From positions 248,001-312,000 of the forward strand of contig JPHH03000035.1 of NCBI GenBank assembly GCA_000750105.3: 64,000 nt of DNA. The letters are read 5' to 3'. The notes beneath the pieces are model-generated. The model searched no databases, had not been told where the DNA came from, and saw only the letters and a list, made by a program, of their open reading frames with translations. Position numbers and translations under genes: made by a program. Positions 10,476 through 21,230 of this stretch are shown one piece after another. The DNA is from Tolypocladium sp. Sup5 PDA-1 (lineage: Eukaryota > Ascomycota > Sordariomycetes > Hypocreales > Ophiocordycipitaceae). Every line of letters starts with the position of its first letter. Position 1 is the stretch's first letter.

Positions 10476-11699
10476 TCAGACTGCTGGGCTCCGCGGAGCT
10501 TCGTGATCATGCCCGCGTTCCTCTGCGCTGCGGATCAGATAATCTGCAGCGAGACCAGCGCTGATGGTGCCCCCCGTAATCCAGCATCCCTTCACAAACC
10601 ACCACCAGCAATCCTGAACGCTCTTGAGATTTACCCGCTTGATCATGACGCCGAGAGTAATCATGGCGCCGCCACAGCTCCCGAGGAAGAATGCCGGCCC
10701 AGCTCCTGACGCGACGCCAGCAGCAGCGAGAAAAGCAATCTGAGTCGCGGCGAGCCTGGTCAGAACCTGCTTGGTTTGTGCGTCGTGCTTGAGGGCAATG
10801 CTCTTGATGCCGACCTTGGCATCGTCTTTGATGTCCATGTGCGCATAGATCATGTCGTAAAGGACTGTCCAGGCGACGTTTGAGGCGTACAGGCAGGCGG
10901 CAGCCGTCAGGGCAGTGGAATTCGACAGCAAATCAATGCCGAGCGCAGGGAATCCCATGATTGCTCCCCATGAGAAGGTCAAGCCGAGTACAAATTGAGG
11001 GTAGTAAGTCACCCTCTTAGCCAAGGGATAGGTCGCGACAAGCGGCAGGCTCAGCGTGCCATAGAGGATACACGGGAGAGGGAACTGAACCAGTATCCCC
11101 AGCCCGGCCAGGAGCTGGAAACCTGTGAAGACGAGTCCGTTGAAGGGCTTGATCGCTCCGCGAGCCACCGGCCGCAGCCGAGTCCGCTGGACGTGAGGGT
11201 CAAGGTTTCTGTCCCAGAGATCATTGATGGTACACCCAGCGCCACGCATGATGAGCGCGCCGGAGAAAAACAGGAGCGTGTAGCCGACTACCGATCCGAG
11301 AGGGGCCATGGGTGACAGCATTGGGGCCGCCATCAACGTCGAAAAGAGGCAAGGGAAGAAGAGGTAGTACGTGCCAGTGGGCCTGTCCAGCCGCATGAGC
11401 TCGGCATAGGGAACCCACGAGAGCGGGATCCTCGACAGGACGCCAGACGTCGGCAACCTGTATGCTGGTGGAGGCACACTGCCATGGGCCTTCTCATCGC
11501 TCCCGATGACCGGCTGCAGCTGTGTCTTTGCCTGGTGGAAGCCTTTGCTGTGCTTGAGTGGGTGTCTTGACCTTGAGGTGCAACTAGGTAGCCTTGGGTG
11601 AGAGAACGAGGTGGTTATCCGCGTTGTCGTTGTACAGCCCAGTCCGGACAGCCCTCGAAGGGCATTCCATGGGGTCCTGGGCAACGTCGTGAGTCTCAT
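10476..11699 (-). CDS. coq2: 4-hydroxybenzoate polyprenyltransferase, mitochondrial
   Basis: COQ2 joins the polyprenyl tail to 4-hydroxybenzoate in ubiquinone synthesis at the inner mitochondrial membrane. The single 407-residue frame has an N-terminal presequence rich in Arg/Ser/Thr and poor in acidic residues (MRLTTLPRTPWNALRGL onward). Several hydrophobic segments follow. Both Asp-rich prenyl-diphosphate/Mg-binding motifs of the UbiA family are present: NDLWDRNLD at about residues 159-167 and YDMIYAHMDIKDD at about 281-293. Length and motif spacing are normal. The gene is intronless as read. It converges on RPS23, with only about 235 bp between the stop codons. Confidence 0.95.
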   Translation of the reverse strand: MRLTTLPRTPWNALRGLSGLGCTTTTRITTSFSHPRLPSCTSRSRHPLKHSKGFHQAKTQLQPVIGSDEKAHGSVPPPAYRLPTSGVLSRIPLSWVPYAELMRLDRPTGTYYLFFPCLFSTLMAAPMLSPMAPLGSVVGYTLLFFSGALIMRGAGCTINDLWDRNLDPHVQRTRLRPVARGAIKPFNGLVFTGFQLLAGLGILVQFPLPCILYGTLSLPLVATYPLAKRVTYYPQFVLGLTFSWGAIMGFPALGIDLLSNSTALTAAACLYASNVAWTVLYDMIYAHMDIKDDAKVGIKSIALKHDAQTKQVLTRLAATQIAFLAAAGVASGAGPAFFLGSCGGAMITLGVMIKRVNLKSVQDCWWWFVKGCWITGGTISAGLAADYLIRSAEERGHDHEAPRSPAV

Positions 11700-12592
11700 G
11701 GCTCGCGACGGATGATCCGGAACCGGACGAGGCTGTAACTGTTGTCAGACTTGGAAGCGGTTGGCTGGGGCAGCTCACTCACCCAAGCTCACGCGTGTCA
11801 ATGATGGCTCAACTGCGCCATGTACTTCTCACTAGACCCAATGATGAACTTGGCTTTCCAACATCAGCGTATGTGATTTGTATAGGTAGGCGCTGGCAGA
11901 CCAGCTGAATGAGAGTGTACGAGTAGGAGCTGCTTCACAAAATTATTACAAGTACAAAGTACCCCATACCCTAGACGGAACAGGAACAAATTCTGGTGTG
12001 GTTGTGGTGGGGAACTGTTAGTGCTTTGTCCTGTCCCTACGGACTACGGAGTACATCAGCAAAAGCGCTGGCGATGGGCGTTGGCCGCGAGCAATGCCAG
12101 GCCCCAACCGACCAAAGTCTATAGTTGCAAAGGAGAAGCGCTACCGTCACGTACGCATCATACCTTGACCAGCATAGAACAACTTTCCACTCAGTGGCAT
12201 GCACGAAGTACGAAGGGTGAAAGTAACGTACCGATCCCTTGGCAGCCCTGGTCAGCCACGTGATGTTATGTATATTATGTATGTACTGTGCAACGCGGGA
12301 CACGCTGATTGGATGCGCATCAACATCAACTCAGAAGCGCTCGACCGACGAGGCATCCTGCACCAACAACCTAGCAAGTTCGCCATTGCCCGAGCTTCTG
12401 CAGAGCCATGCGCAGACGCCTCCGTCATCAACGCGGCGCCTAAGATGCCATCATCTGCCGGCAGAGCTTGACGTCTCCAACGGCAGGCCCATGCTACACG
12501 TGTGCCTTGACAAGTCGGCATCCAGCTCCGTCGCGTGAACCTCGAAGCGGTCCGTGACTCCGTCCGCGTCGCTTCCTCACGACTCCGCAGAG
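11700..12592. other. Divergent intergenic region
   Basis: About 0.9 kb between the coq2 and JmjC-gene starts. It contains the TACGGAGTAC motif at about 12045-12054, inside a GGACTACGGAGTACATC string. No coding signal was found, although the last part (from about 12340) could include 5' UTR of the JmjC gene. Confidence 0.5.
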
Positions 12593-15500
12593 ATGCCGAC
12601 CTCGCTTCATCCACAGGCAAAGTTCGACCCGATACCGCCGGACCTCGATCTCCACGGCTTGGTCGATCGAACGCCGAATTTCAAATGGGTTCAACGAGTG
12701 TCCCGGGCGCAGATCCGCAACCTAGGGCAACAGGAGTTTGAGAAGCTTGTCCAGATCCACGTAATTGCTGGCGGGAAACCCCTTGTCATTGATGGCTGGG
12801 ATGCTGTGCTGCCCAAGTGGTTATTCAGCGCCGATTGGTTGGAGAAGACGCACGACAAGAAGCGTTTGTCTCTCTCCTACCCACCTCGCATCTACGCCCG
12901 CTAACGTGCGTGCCACAGAGGAGAACGTTCGTGACATTCCGACAGCCAGCGACATACCCATGACGACGGGGCATTACCTTCGGTCTATGAAGCAGCTCAC
13001 GAATCAGTGGACGCCGAACACCTTTCGAGACGAACGAAGACAGCGGCTTTACCTCAAAGACATCGACTGTCCGATCGAGTGGCGTGACGCTTTACGGAAA
13101 TCCATCCATCCCAGTCTTTTCTACCTAAACGAGAACGTCAGCGCACATGGTGGAAGCAGCCGGCAGGATGACGATATGTTTCGTGGCGATGCCACCGCGT
13201 CTCCTGCCGGAGACCTCATGTCCAGCCTGCCCGTGGAAATGCGCGCCGAGAACCTCATGTGTTACATCGGCCATGAGGGCACGTACACCCCAGCCCACCG
13301 CGAAATGTGCGCTTCGCTGGGCCAGAATATCATGGTCGAGGCGTCTGGTGAAGGGGGCGGTGAGAAGGCTGGGAGCTCGGTCTGGTTCATGACCGAGAGC
13401 AAGGACCGCGAGGTTGTCCGGGAGTATTTTCTCTCCATGCTCGGCCATGACATCGAGATAGAGAAGCACTTTGCCCAGGTGAACGCCTGGAAGAAGGCGC
13501 CGTTTGACGTGTACATTGTCGAGCAGCGCGCCGGCGACTTCATTCTCATCCCTCCGCTCGCCGCCCACCAGGTCTGGAACAGAGGGACACGAACCATGAA
13601 GGTGGCATGGAATCGCACGACGGCCGAAACACTCGACCTCGCCTTGCACGAGGCGCTTCCGAAAGCGAGGCTCGTCTGCCGTGACGAGCAATACAAGAAC
13701 AAGGCCATCATATATTTCACCCTTCAAAAATACTTTCGTGAGCTGCAGGAAATGGAAGAAAACGCAGAGATGACACAGATGAGTTTCATGGGCATCGGCC
13801 AAGACATTGTCAGAAACTCTCCCCGCGCTAAACAGTTGGCTGGGGATTTTAAGAAGCTGTTCGGCCTCTTTTCCGAGATTCTCGTTGACGAGGTCTTTGC
13901 GTTCAAGGAGAAGGACGTCGAGTTCCTAGCCTTTGATTCCTGCGTCACCTGTTCCTACTGCCGATCGAACATCTTCAACCGGTTCTTGACCTGCAAACAC
14001 TGTGTGCGGACTCTTGTCAACGGAGACGAGGATGCGTACGACATCTGCATGGAATGCTACGCCATGGGGCGGTCCTGCGCATGCCTCTCCGGGCTTCAGT
14101 GGTGCGAACAGTGGTCCTGGTCAGAACTGGTCGACAGCTACGAAACCTGGCGTGCCATGGTCATCATGAACGACGGTTACATTGATGTCCAAACCTCTCC
14201 CCAACCCTTTGAGGTGGCTCGCCAGAAATCTGGCAAGAAATCAGTGGCGCAGATATGTCAAGAGGCTCTGAGAAGACGCCCTTGGAAAGACATCACAAAA
14301 CCGGACCGCGAGAAGACTCCGAGCGACTCCGAGGGAGACGGAGATGACAAGGCCAAGAGGAAGCCGAAGAGGAAGAAGAAGAAGGGCGACATTCGAAGAT
14401 GCCACGTGTGCTGCCACAAAGACTACAGCTATAGAGTCCACGAGTGTACAAACCCTGGGTGCACCGAAGCGTACTGCTACGGTGTGCTCTACAGGGCCTT
14501 CGACATGATGCCGCAGAAAGTTCTCGAAGACGAATATTGGCAGTGCCCGAAGTGTCTTGGCATGTGCAGCTGTGGTAGCTGTCGGCGTTCAGGCAACACT
14601 AATGCCTACACTCCCAAGACTACACATCTTGGCCATGATACTCGTCCCATTGCGGATGATCGGAGTGTGGAGGCCCTCGTTGACTTTCGGGTTCATAACC
14701 TCTCCTGGCTCAAGGCTGTGGGAGAAGAGAGCCGAAGCAAGGATAGCCGGAGGATGCAGCGCTTGCGAGAGCAGGCCGACAACGCCAAGGCCCAGGACCT
14801 GACGCACCAAGTCGAGCAGGCAATGCAAGACGACGGCAACACTGCTGATGCTCCCGACATGACCCCCGCCGAGGTGCCGGCTCTGAACGGGTATGACTCT
14901 CAAAGCGAGATCCTTGGACAGCAGGAATCGGCATTGGAAGACTATGCTCCTCACGAAGACGCGGGTCACGGTGAAAGGGGCCTGGCACCGCCAGACAACG
15001 CGGCAGGCTCGGCGGGCATATCCGGCACAGGCGAAGCTGACTCGTCATCCTACCCTGATCCGTCTATCTTCGTTCGCCAAAGGATTGGCATGGGCTATTA
15101 CGAGCAAGACGACACCCCGGACAAGATTCTCTTCGATCCTTACCAAGCCCCTTCCGCGGAATCGATCAAGCTGTCCGAGCCTGACGTGCCCGAGTTTGTC
15201 AAAAAGTCAATCCGAGCAGCTAAAAGGAAGGCTAAACGAGAGAATGAGGATCCGGACTTTGTGATTGGAAAGAGCCACCAGAAAAAGCCTCGCCTAGCTC
15301 ACCGGGCGGATCTGCTTGACAGCATGGACCCTGCCCTCTTCGACAGTCCGGCTGCCCAAGAAGCAAACATACATGAACTAGCGGAGCATTCCGAAGTTGA
15401 GGAAAATGAGCCAACGGAACCACTATCGCGAGACTCTTCTGAACAAGCTTCGCACAAACTACACGGGATGCCCCGATTCGATGCCAATGAGCCGGCCTTG

Positions 15501-16808
15501 CGGCACGCCAAGCCAATGACGTCCTATGTGGAAGTTGAGGATGCAGAGCTGGAAGATTTGGAGGAAGACGATGCGGCCCTTCACCCCGCTCAGAGGTCTG
15601 AGACGGAGGCGGAGGATACCCATATGGACGCCATCGATGCGGCTACGAATGGTGTTCGTGCTATATTTGGTCAGCCTCCCTCCCAGGTGCCTGCAGCTGG
15701 CGAGTCACCTGCAGCAGGGCCGGCCCAGGGCCAGATTCCAAAGAGACGTGGGCGACCACCGAAACGGCTATCAATGGCAGCAACGACACCCGAAGACGCA
15801 GTAGCCACTCCGACTCGGTCCGCGCCCTTGGTCGCGGCAAACACAGTCAAGAGGGGTAGAGGTCGGCCAAGAAAATCAGGAGTGCCGGCAGCTGGTGACG
15901 AAGGCGCCGATGTGGCAGCCCAATATGGGCGCGTTGCAGACGAGGACAATGCAGGAGTGATGGATGAACTCGAGGCTCAGCTGTCAAATGAAGCGGCTGC
16001 TCAATCAAATCACAAGCCTGCTCACGAAGGCGTTTCACAACGACGGACGAGGCGTTCTGGTGTCACTACCATCGCAGCAGCAACTGCCCAGATGGAAGCA
16101 GAAGCCGAAAGCAACGCCAGGGCGGAGCCGTCGCCGGACCCCAGGCCACCTGTTTCTACCCGTGAACCAGGACAACCCGCAAGACGACGAGGCCGCCCTA
16201 GGAAATCAGAAGTCGCGGAGCAGGAATCGCCCGCTAATACGAAGGCGGTGCCTGGGAACCAGCAATTCATGTCCATGGCCGAGCGTATGGCGCTGAGGGG
16301 CAGGAAGTTCAAGATCGGCAAGCGGACGGTGCAGGGCGGCAGGGCTGCCGCAAAAGCGAGCAACATTGCGTCGGCGGATGGTGCAGAAGGGTCCTCATCA
16401 CCGGGCATGGTCGTTGCCGGGAGCGAAGAGCCGCCATCAGCGGATGGGAGCCGACGCGTTAGCCGCTCTCCCCCTAAATCAGCTCGCGACGAAGGATTTG
16501 AGGATTCATCATCAAGAGCGTCGTCCATCCCACGAGACCATGGACCAACCCCCGAGGCTAGGCAAGAGGGCAACACTGGGGGCGGGCCTACGATTGTGAG
16601 GCTCGCGGACGTGGAATCAGAAGGAGAGGACTGGGAAGAATCCTCAAGCTCGGGCATCGGATCTGGAGACGATGGTGATATCCCTTCTGGGCGGCGCAGC
16701 CCGAGCCAGCTGGGCAGCTCCAGAGGCAGGGGCGGGCTCAGGGGGCGAGGCGCGTCGCGAGGGCGACCGCGAGGAAGGCCTAGGGCCGGCGCAAGGAGTG
16801 CTCTTTGA
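12593..16808 (+). CDS. JmjC-domain chromatin protein with zinc fingers and AT-hooks
   Basis: Two exons (12593-12863, 12919-16808) encode 1386 residues. A JmjC domain spans roughly residues 100-340 and keeps a plausible Fe(II) triad: His and Glu in the HREM motif (about 217 and 219) and His in AAHQVW (about 307). This suggests an active 2-oxoglutarate-dependent histone lysine demethylase. A Cys-rich segment follows (about 430-480). A second one at about 583-650 (CHVCC..ECTNPGC..CPKCLGMCSCGSC) resembles the zf-4CXXC_R1 domain. The C-terminal third is disordered, with GRP-core AT-hooks near residues 1031, 1067 and 1178 and an RGRPRGRPR tail, so it should bind AT-rich DNA. The ATG at 12593 is the first in frame. 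The 55-bp intron has a CTAAC branch site and restores KKQENVRD. The substrate residue cannot be read from sequence. Confidence 0.85.
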
Positions 16809-17737
16809 TCATGGGGACTGGCTACGAACTCGATGAGGGTGTCGCCGGCGACTATGTGCGGGCGTGCCATGGCTATTCATCTCTGTATGCATTCGAGTGT
16901 CTCGTGGGCCCGGTCGAAACTCGGAGCAGCTGGGCTTGTGCGGTCATCTACCAAGACGTCTAGTGATACGTAGTGATAATACATGAAGCAATAATACCAA
17001 CAACTACGGACTAGCCAAGCGAGCATCCGTAGCGGCGCAGCACGAGAAACGTGAGGAAGACGCGGACACGATGCCCTCGCGAGCCAATGATGTCCTTGCC
17101 AGGATGCTCGTATTATTTATTGCACGTACGGATATCCCATCTCGCGTCTTCATAAGTTTCATCATCCGAGAGTGGGATCGACCTGGGCGAGTCGGGTGCC
17201 TGCCTGTGCCACGTGGGTGACATGCAGGGTAGGGTGCCCTGCAGCCGACCCCTGCTGGACGCGTTTATGTACTTGGTAGCTCAGAAAAAGAGCCCGCGAT
17301 GCGAAGGAATATGGTCACTACCGAGTAGGTCGAGCAGCCTTGTCGTTACCCTTGTCGGCTACCCTTGCCGGGGCACGAGTGTTCAGTGTCCTTGATACCT
17401 CGTACCGCACGTCGGTTCCGCGGGCGCAACCCACGTGGGATGTAGGCATACCCGACGAGGGGCAACACCACCTCCTCGCTCTTGTTACTGCCAGTCTCTA
17501 CTTCGTACGGCTCGGCGGACAAGAAGGCACTACAGGTATATATTCATTGCCTGCTCCATCCTGGCATCCTGCACATCATACCGCTCCTGTTCCCTCGTCG
17601 GCGCGAGCTCCCAAGCCAACGCAGCACCAGGCCGCTCTCACTCTCACTCTCACTCTCACTCACACTCTCACTCTCACTCTCGCTCTCGCGCTCACCCTCA
17701 ACCTCAACACGCCACATCGCCGTCTCTGATTATCGTC
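16809..17737. other. Intergenic region upstream of acid phosphatase
   Basis: No supported gene. The last 100 bp before the phosphatase ATG are a CT-rich microsatellite (listed separately), probably in the 5' UTR. A TATATATTC string at about 17537-17545 could serve as a TATA element. Confidence 0.5.
17637..17704. repeat. CTCTCA microsatellite in 5' leader of the phosphatase gene
   Basis: About eleven imperfect copies of CTCTCA (with CTCACA, CTCGCG and CACCCT variants) end about 35 bp before the phosphatase start codon. The tract is coding-like in several frames only because of the repeat. Confidence 0.85.
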
Positions 17738-19663
17738 ATGTTGAGCGCCGCCGCCCTCCCTGCATTCGCCATGCTCGCGCAAATCCGCCCAGGAGCAGCA
17801 GCGGCCCAGCAGTCTCCTGTGGCGCGCGCCGAGGCCGACGTCAAGTGGCACGCGCCCGCACAGAGCAGTATCAACAACCTGACATCGGCGGTCCACGGCA
17901 GCGGCGTCTATGGCTTCATCTACAACTCGTCGGCGACCCCGGACAGCCAGTATGGCACGTACAACTGGTGCAACATGCCGCATGTGAGGCGCTCCGAGTA
18001 CGTCCGGCCCGGGCCCGAGTTTGGGCTGCAGTATGTCGAGCTGGTGAGTCCATGTCCTTTTCCCGCGAGGCCGATTCGGGCTCAACCATGCGAGTGCTTG
18101 ACGCTGACCACGGACTCGTAATGCTCCCCCAATTCAGATGCAGAGGCACCACAAGCGCACTCCGTACGCGTCCAATGCATTCCCCGTCGAGTCGTACCAC
18201 TGGGATTGCCCCGACGCCCGCCTCTTCCTGTACGGCCAGCCACTGCCTGGCCCCGACCCTGCAAAGGTCTATCGCCAGGGATACATATCCCCGGTGAATC
18301 CCTTCGTCCCGCCCGGCTGGATTGGTTCCTGTAGCTTCCCGCAGATCACCGGCGGGGGTCTCGACGACTCGTGGCAGCACGGCGCCGACCTGTACGGCGT
18401 CTACCACGACCTCCTCGACTTCCTCCCGGCCCGGGGCGGCGCCGACTTCAAGTCTGCCGTCCGGTACCGCGTCACCAATAACGTCATCACCAGCCAGGTC
18501 GCTGGCATGGTCATCGACGGCATGTGGCATACCACTGACCCGTTCCCCCTCATGATCCAGGTATGTCGTGACCGTACCGCCGCCTTCTCTCCCCTGCCCT
18601 CCACCACTGAGATTCTCCTGGCGTCGCTCACACTGACACCCTGGATCGAATGCAGGCCGACGGAGTAGACAGCTTGGAGCCCCAGTATAGCTGCAGCGCC
18701 GCGAGCAGCCTCTTCAACGCCATCAAGTCCAACAGCAACCCCCAGTGGCGGGAGCATCTCGAGGAATCCGCCCTTCTGTACCGCACACTCGACGATATCT
18801 CGGGCGTGCGTCCTGACGACGCCGGATTCCACGCCTCCTTCGACCACTACTACGACAACCTCTCGGCGCGGCAATGCCATGGCAAGCCGCTGCCCTGCAA
18901 GCTCGTCGACGGCTCCAACAGCTCTGCCTGTGTGACCCAAGACCTTGCCGACGCCGTGTACCGCTTGGGCCACTGGGAGTACAGCCAGATCTACCGCGAC
19001 CACCCGTTGTCTCTCCCGGCTAGTGCAGCGTCCCTCGGCGTCTGGATCGGAGAGCTGACGACACACTTGCGCGACTTCATGGCCGGGTCGACCGACGTCA
19101 TCTACTTCCACAACGTGGCCCACGACGGTTCCGTCTCCCGATTGCTCTCCATCCTGCAGCTCGACAACATGGTCTGGCCCGGCATGGGTTCCGAGGTGGT
19201 GTTTGAGCTGTACAAGCGGACGAGTCGGCAGCCGGAGCTTCAGCCAACAGCCACCGTCATCGCTCCCCGCTGCAACCATGACAACTGTCTCCGCCAAATG
19301 ATACGCCAGCCAGCATCAGCTAGCCCCCTTTGCAGCGCGCTCAAGTCCTCCACCGTGACAGCCTCGGCCGCGCTGCCCACGTGGCCGTCTGAGTGCCGCG
19401 GCGCCATGAGGATGTCATCAGCTTGCTCATGCCTGGCTATCCCCACGCCGACGGTGCCTACGGCCACAGCCACGCCGTCCCCGACCGCGCCTCCAAGCAA
19501 CAGCGGATACTACCTGCGGGTGCTCTTTGGCGGCCAGGTTCTCAAGTCGTCTAATCCTGCGCTGGGGCTCATGGATATGGTACCCGTGGAGACTGTGCTG
19601 GAATATCTGGATGGCCTCGTGGGCGAGCGAGCCGACATGGTGAAGTCAAAGTGCCAAGGGTAG
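17738..19663 (+). CDS. Secreted histidine acid phosphatase
   Basis: Clade-2 histidine phosphatases hydrolyse phosphomonoesters outside the cell or in the vacuole. Three exons (17738-18043, 18138-18560, 18656-19663) give 578 residues. The first about 25 residues form a hydrophobic Ala/Leu-rich signal sequence. The catalytic RHxxRTP motif is present as RHHKRTP, directly after intron 1, and the proton-donor HD pair is in FHNVAHDGSVSRLL. Near the C-terminus GYYLRVLFGGQVLKSSNP and MDMVPVETVL match the family. Between VFELYKR and GYYLRV lies an insertion of about 95 residues, rich in Ser, Thr, Pro and Ala with several Cys, that relatives usually lack. I found no GT..AG pair that would remove it cleanly. 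It is not a typical phytase by motif, and the substrate is unknown. Confidence 0.87.
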
Positions 19664-19805
19664 ATAGATACCGTAATTCAACGTATATCTCAGGGGCTAC
19701 TACCTTATGTCGCCTCCAGCATCCAAGCAACGACAAGGCATGCCTTGGCTGGGTTTCCGAGGCGTGACGTCCCTCAAATTCCGAAGAACCGGGCCTGCGA
19801 GTGCC

Positions 19806-21230
19806 TCATTCGAGACCAAGCTCCGTCTCCAAGTCACCCCAGCGGCCGCTGCGTTTTGGATCTAGGTCTCTCAGCTTCCCAAGCCAGTGTGCCACGTCCC
19901 CCCGCTGCAGCCCATCGAGAGGCCGACGGTCCAGCTGACAGAGGGTGAGGGTGTATTCGATCAGTGCTTCATAAATCCACTTAATATCAGTGTAGTCTCC
20001 AAGGAGCTCCCGAATGTTGGAGATCTCGTCAGTGACGTAGAGTTTTCGATCAGACATGGCCAGACCAGGAGCGATAGCTCGGTGGTCTCTGGCTTCGGCC
20101 AGATTTAACAGCAGGTATTGATGGTAGTACCAAAGGGACTGGTCCTCCGGACCGACGTTGAGAGCATTGCGTGCGATGGCAAGCTCTTGGGACCGCGTTA
20201 GAGCCCGGATCCGGACGACGAATTGGGGCGCGGGGCACCTTACCAGCATCAAGAAACCCTTTGCGAGAATCGGCATCCGCTCCACGCTCCGCCAGAAGGC
20301 GAGGAATCAGTTGGCTGCGATTATGCCAGGCGGAGAAGTTTGAGAGATCCGTGTAGATCATCTTGGTCGTGTACTCAAACTCGGACTCGGCCATGCTCCG
20401 ACCGCCCAGAGCGGGACTCTCCAGCTGCGACACGACGTGGCGGCGGTAACCCCATGCATGGAAGTTTCTTCGGTCCCTGTCCAGCATCTTGGCGATGAGT
20501 CCCAGCTCTTCTTCCCAAATTACCCGAGCAGCGCCGACGGGCAGCCTATCCGTGGCCTGGTCCAACATCCACAGACGGTACTTCCAGATCCAGTAGCACT
20601 TGGGATATTCGACAAGGAGAGGCACTGTGAATGTCAGTTCAGAGCGTATGACTCCTTCGTCTTGCTCTGGTCGATACATGCTGTCAATATTGCCGTGGCT
20701 GGGCTCAGGAATTGTACCACTCGTCCCAATTCTCTGGGAGTCGGGGCTTGGCCGGGTCTCTGCCAAGGAGGAGAGCAATGAGCCGCCGGAAGACGGTGTG
20801 GGATTGGCGTTCGCTGAAGAACTCGGCAACACCTTCGAGGGCGAAGACCCATCCGAGGGTCTGAACAATAGTCCAGACATTAGACAGCGCCTGCGGACGT
20901 TCCATACCGTATAATATTCCGGGTTGAGTCGCAGGAGCTGCGAGGTGAGCTGGAACGTCTCCCGGCCGAAGTGCCCGTCCGTCAACTGTGAGAGCAGTCG
21001 TCAGCCAGCGAGAAAATTTGGGGTTACAGCGACGGGAACCCCTACGCGCAGCCGGAGTTGACTTTCCAGGGCTCGGTATTTAAGGATTTTCTCGAGGTCT
21101 TGCTCGCGCTGCTCCTTGGTTCGAGCTCGTGCGGTCCGAGCTACCCCGTGCTGGGTACGTTTGCGTCAGTCAAGCGTCGTAAATACGGCAGTGTCTGGTG
21201 ATGCGGGGCGGGTATGCATACACTGGTCAT
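19806..21230 (-). CDS. bet4: Rab geranylgeranyltransferase alpha subunit
   Basis: BET4 pairs with BET2 and the Rab escort protein to add geranylgeranyl to Rab GTPases such as Ypt1 and Sec4. Four exons are read (21230-21222, 21150-21046, 20985-20244, 20185-19806), giving 411 residues. The protein prenyltransferase alpha repeats are clear: LNPEYYTVWNVRRR, YPKCYWIWKYRLWML, DRRNFHAWGYRRHVV, DLSNFSAWHNRSQL and GPEDQSLWYYHQYLL. Splicing of intron 3 makes FLDAELAIARNALNVGPEDQS. The N-terminus HGVARTARARTKEQ is typical, but it needs a tiny first coding exon of nine bases (Met-Thr-Ser) spliced over a 71-bp intron. That exon is inferred from the acceptor, a CTGAC branch site and the usual M-x-S-HG start. 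A Ser/Pro-rich linker of about 75 residues interrupts repeats 1 and 2. Confidence 0.92.

Noticed and set aside
10476..17737. Biosynthetic gene cluster around coq2 and the JmjC gene
   Set aside because: COQ2 has the UbiA motifs of the ubiquinone enzyme, and no synthase, oxidase or cluster regulator lies nearby.
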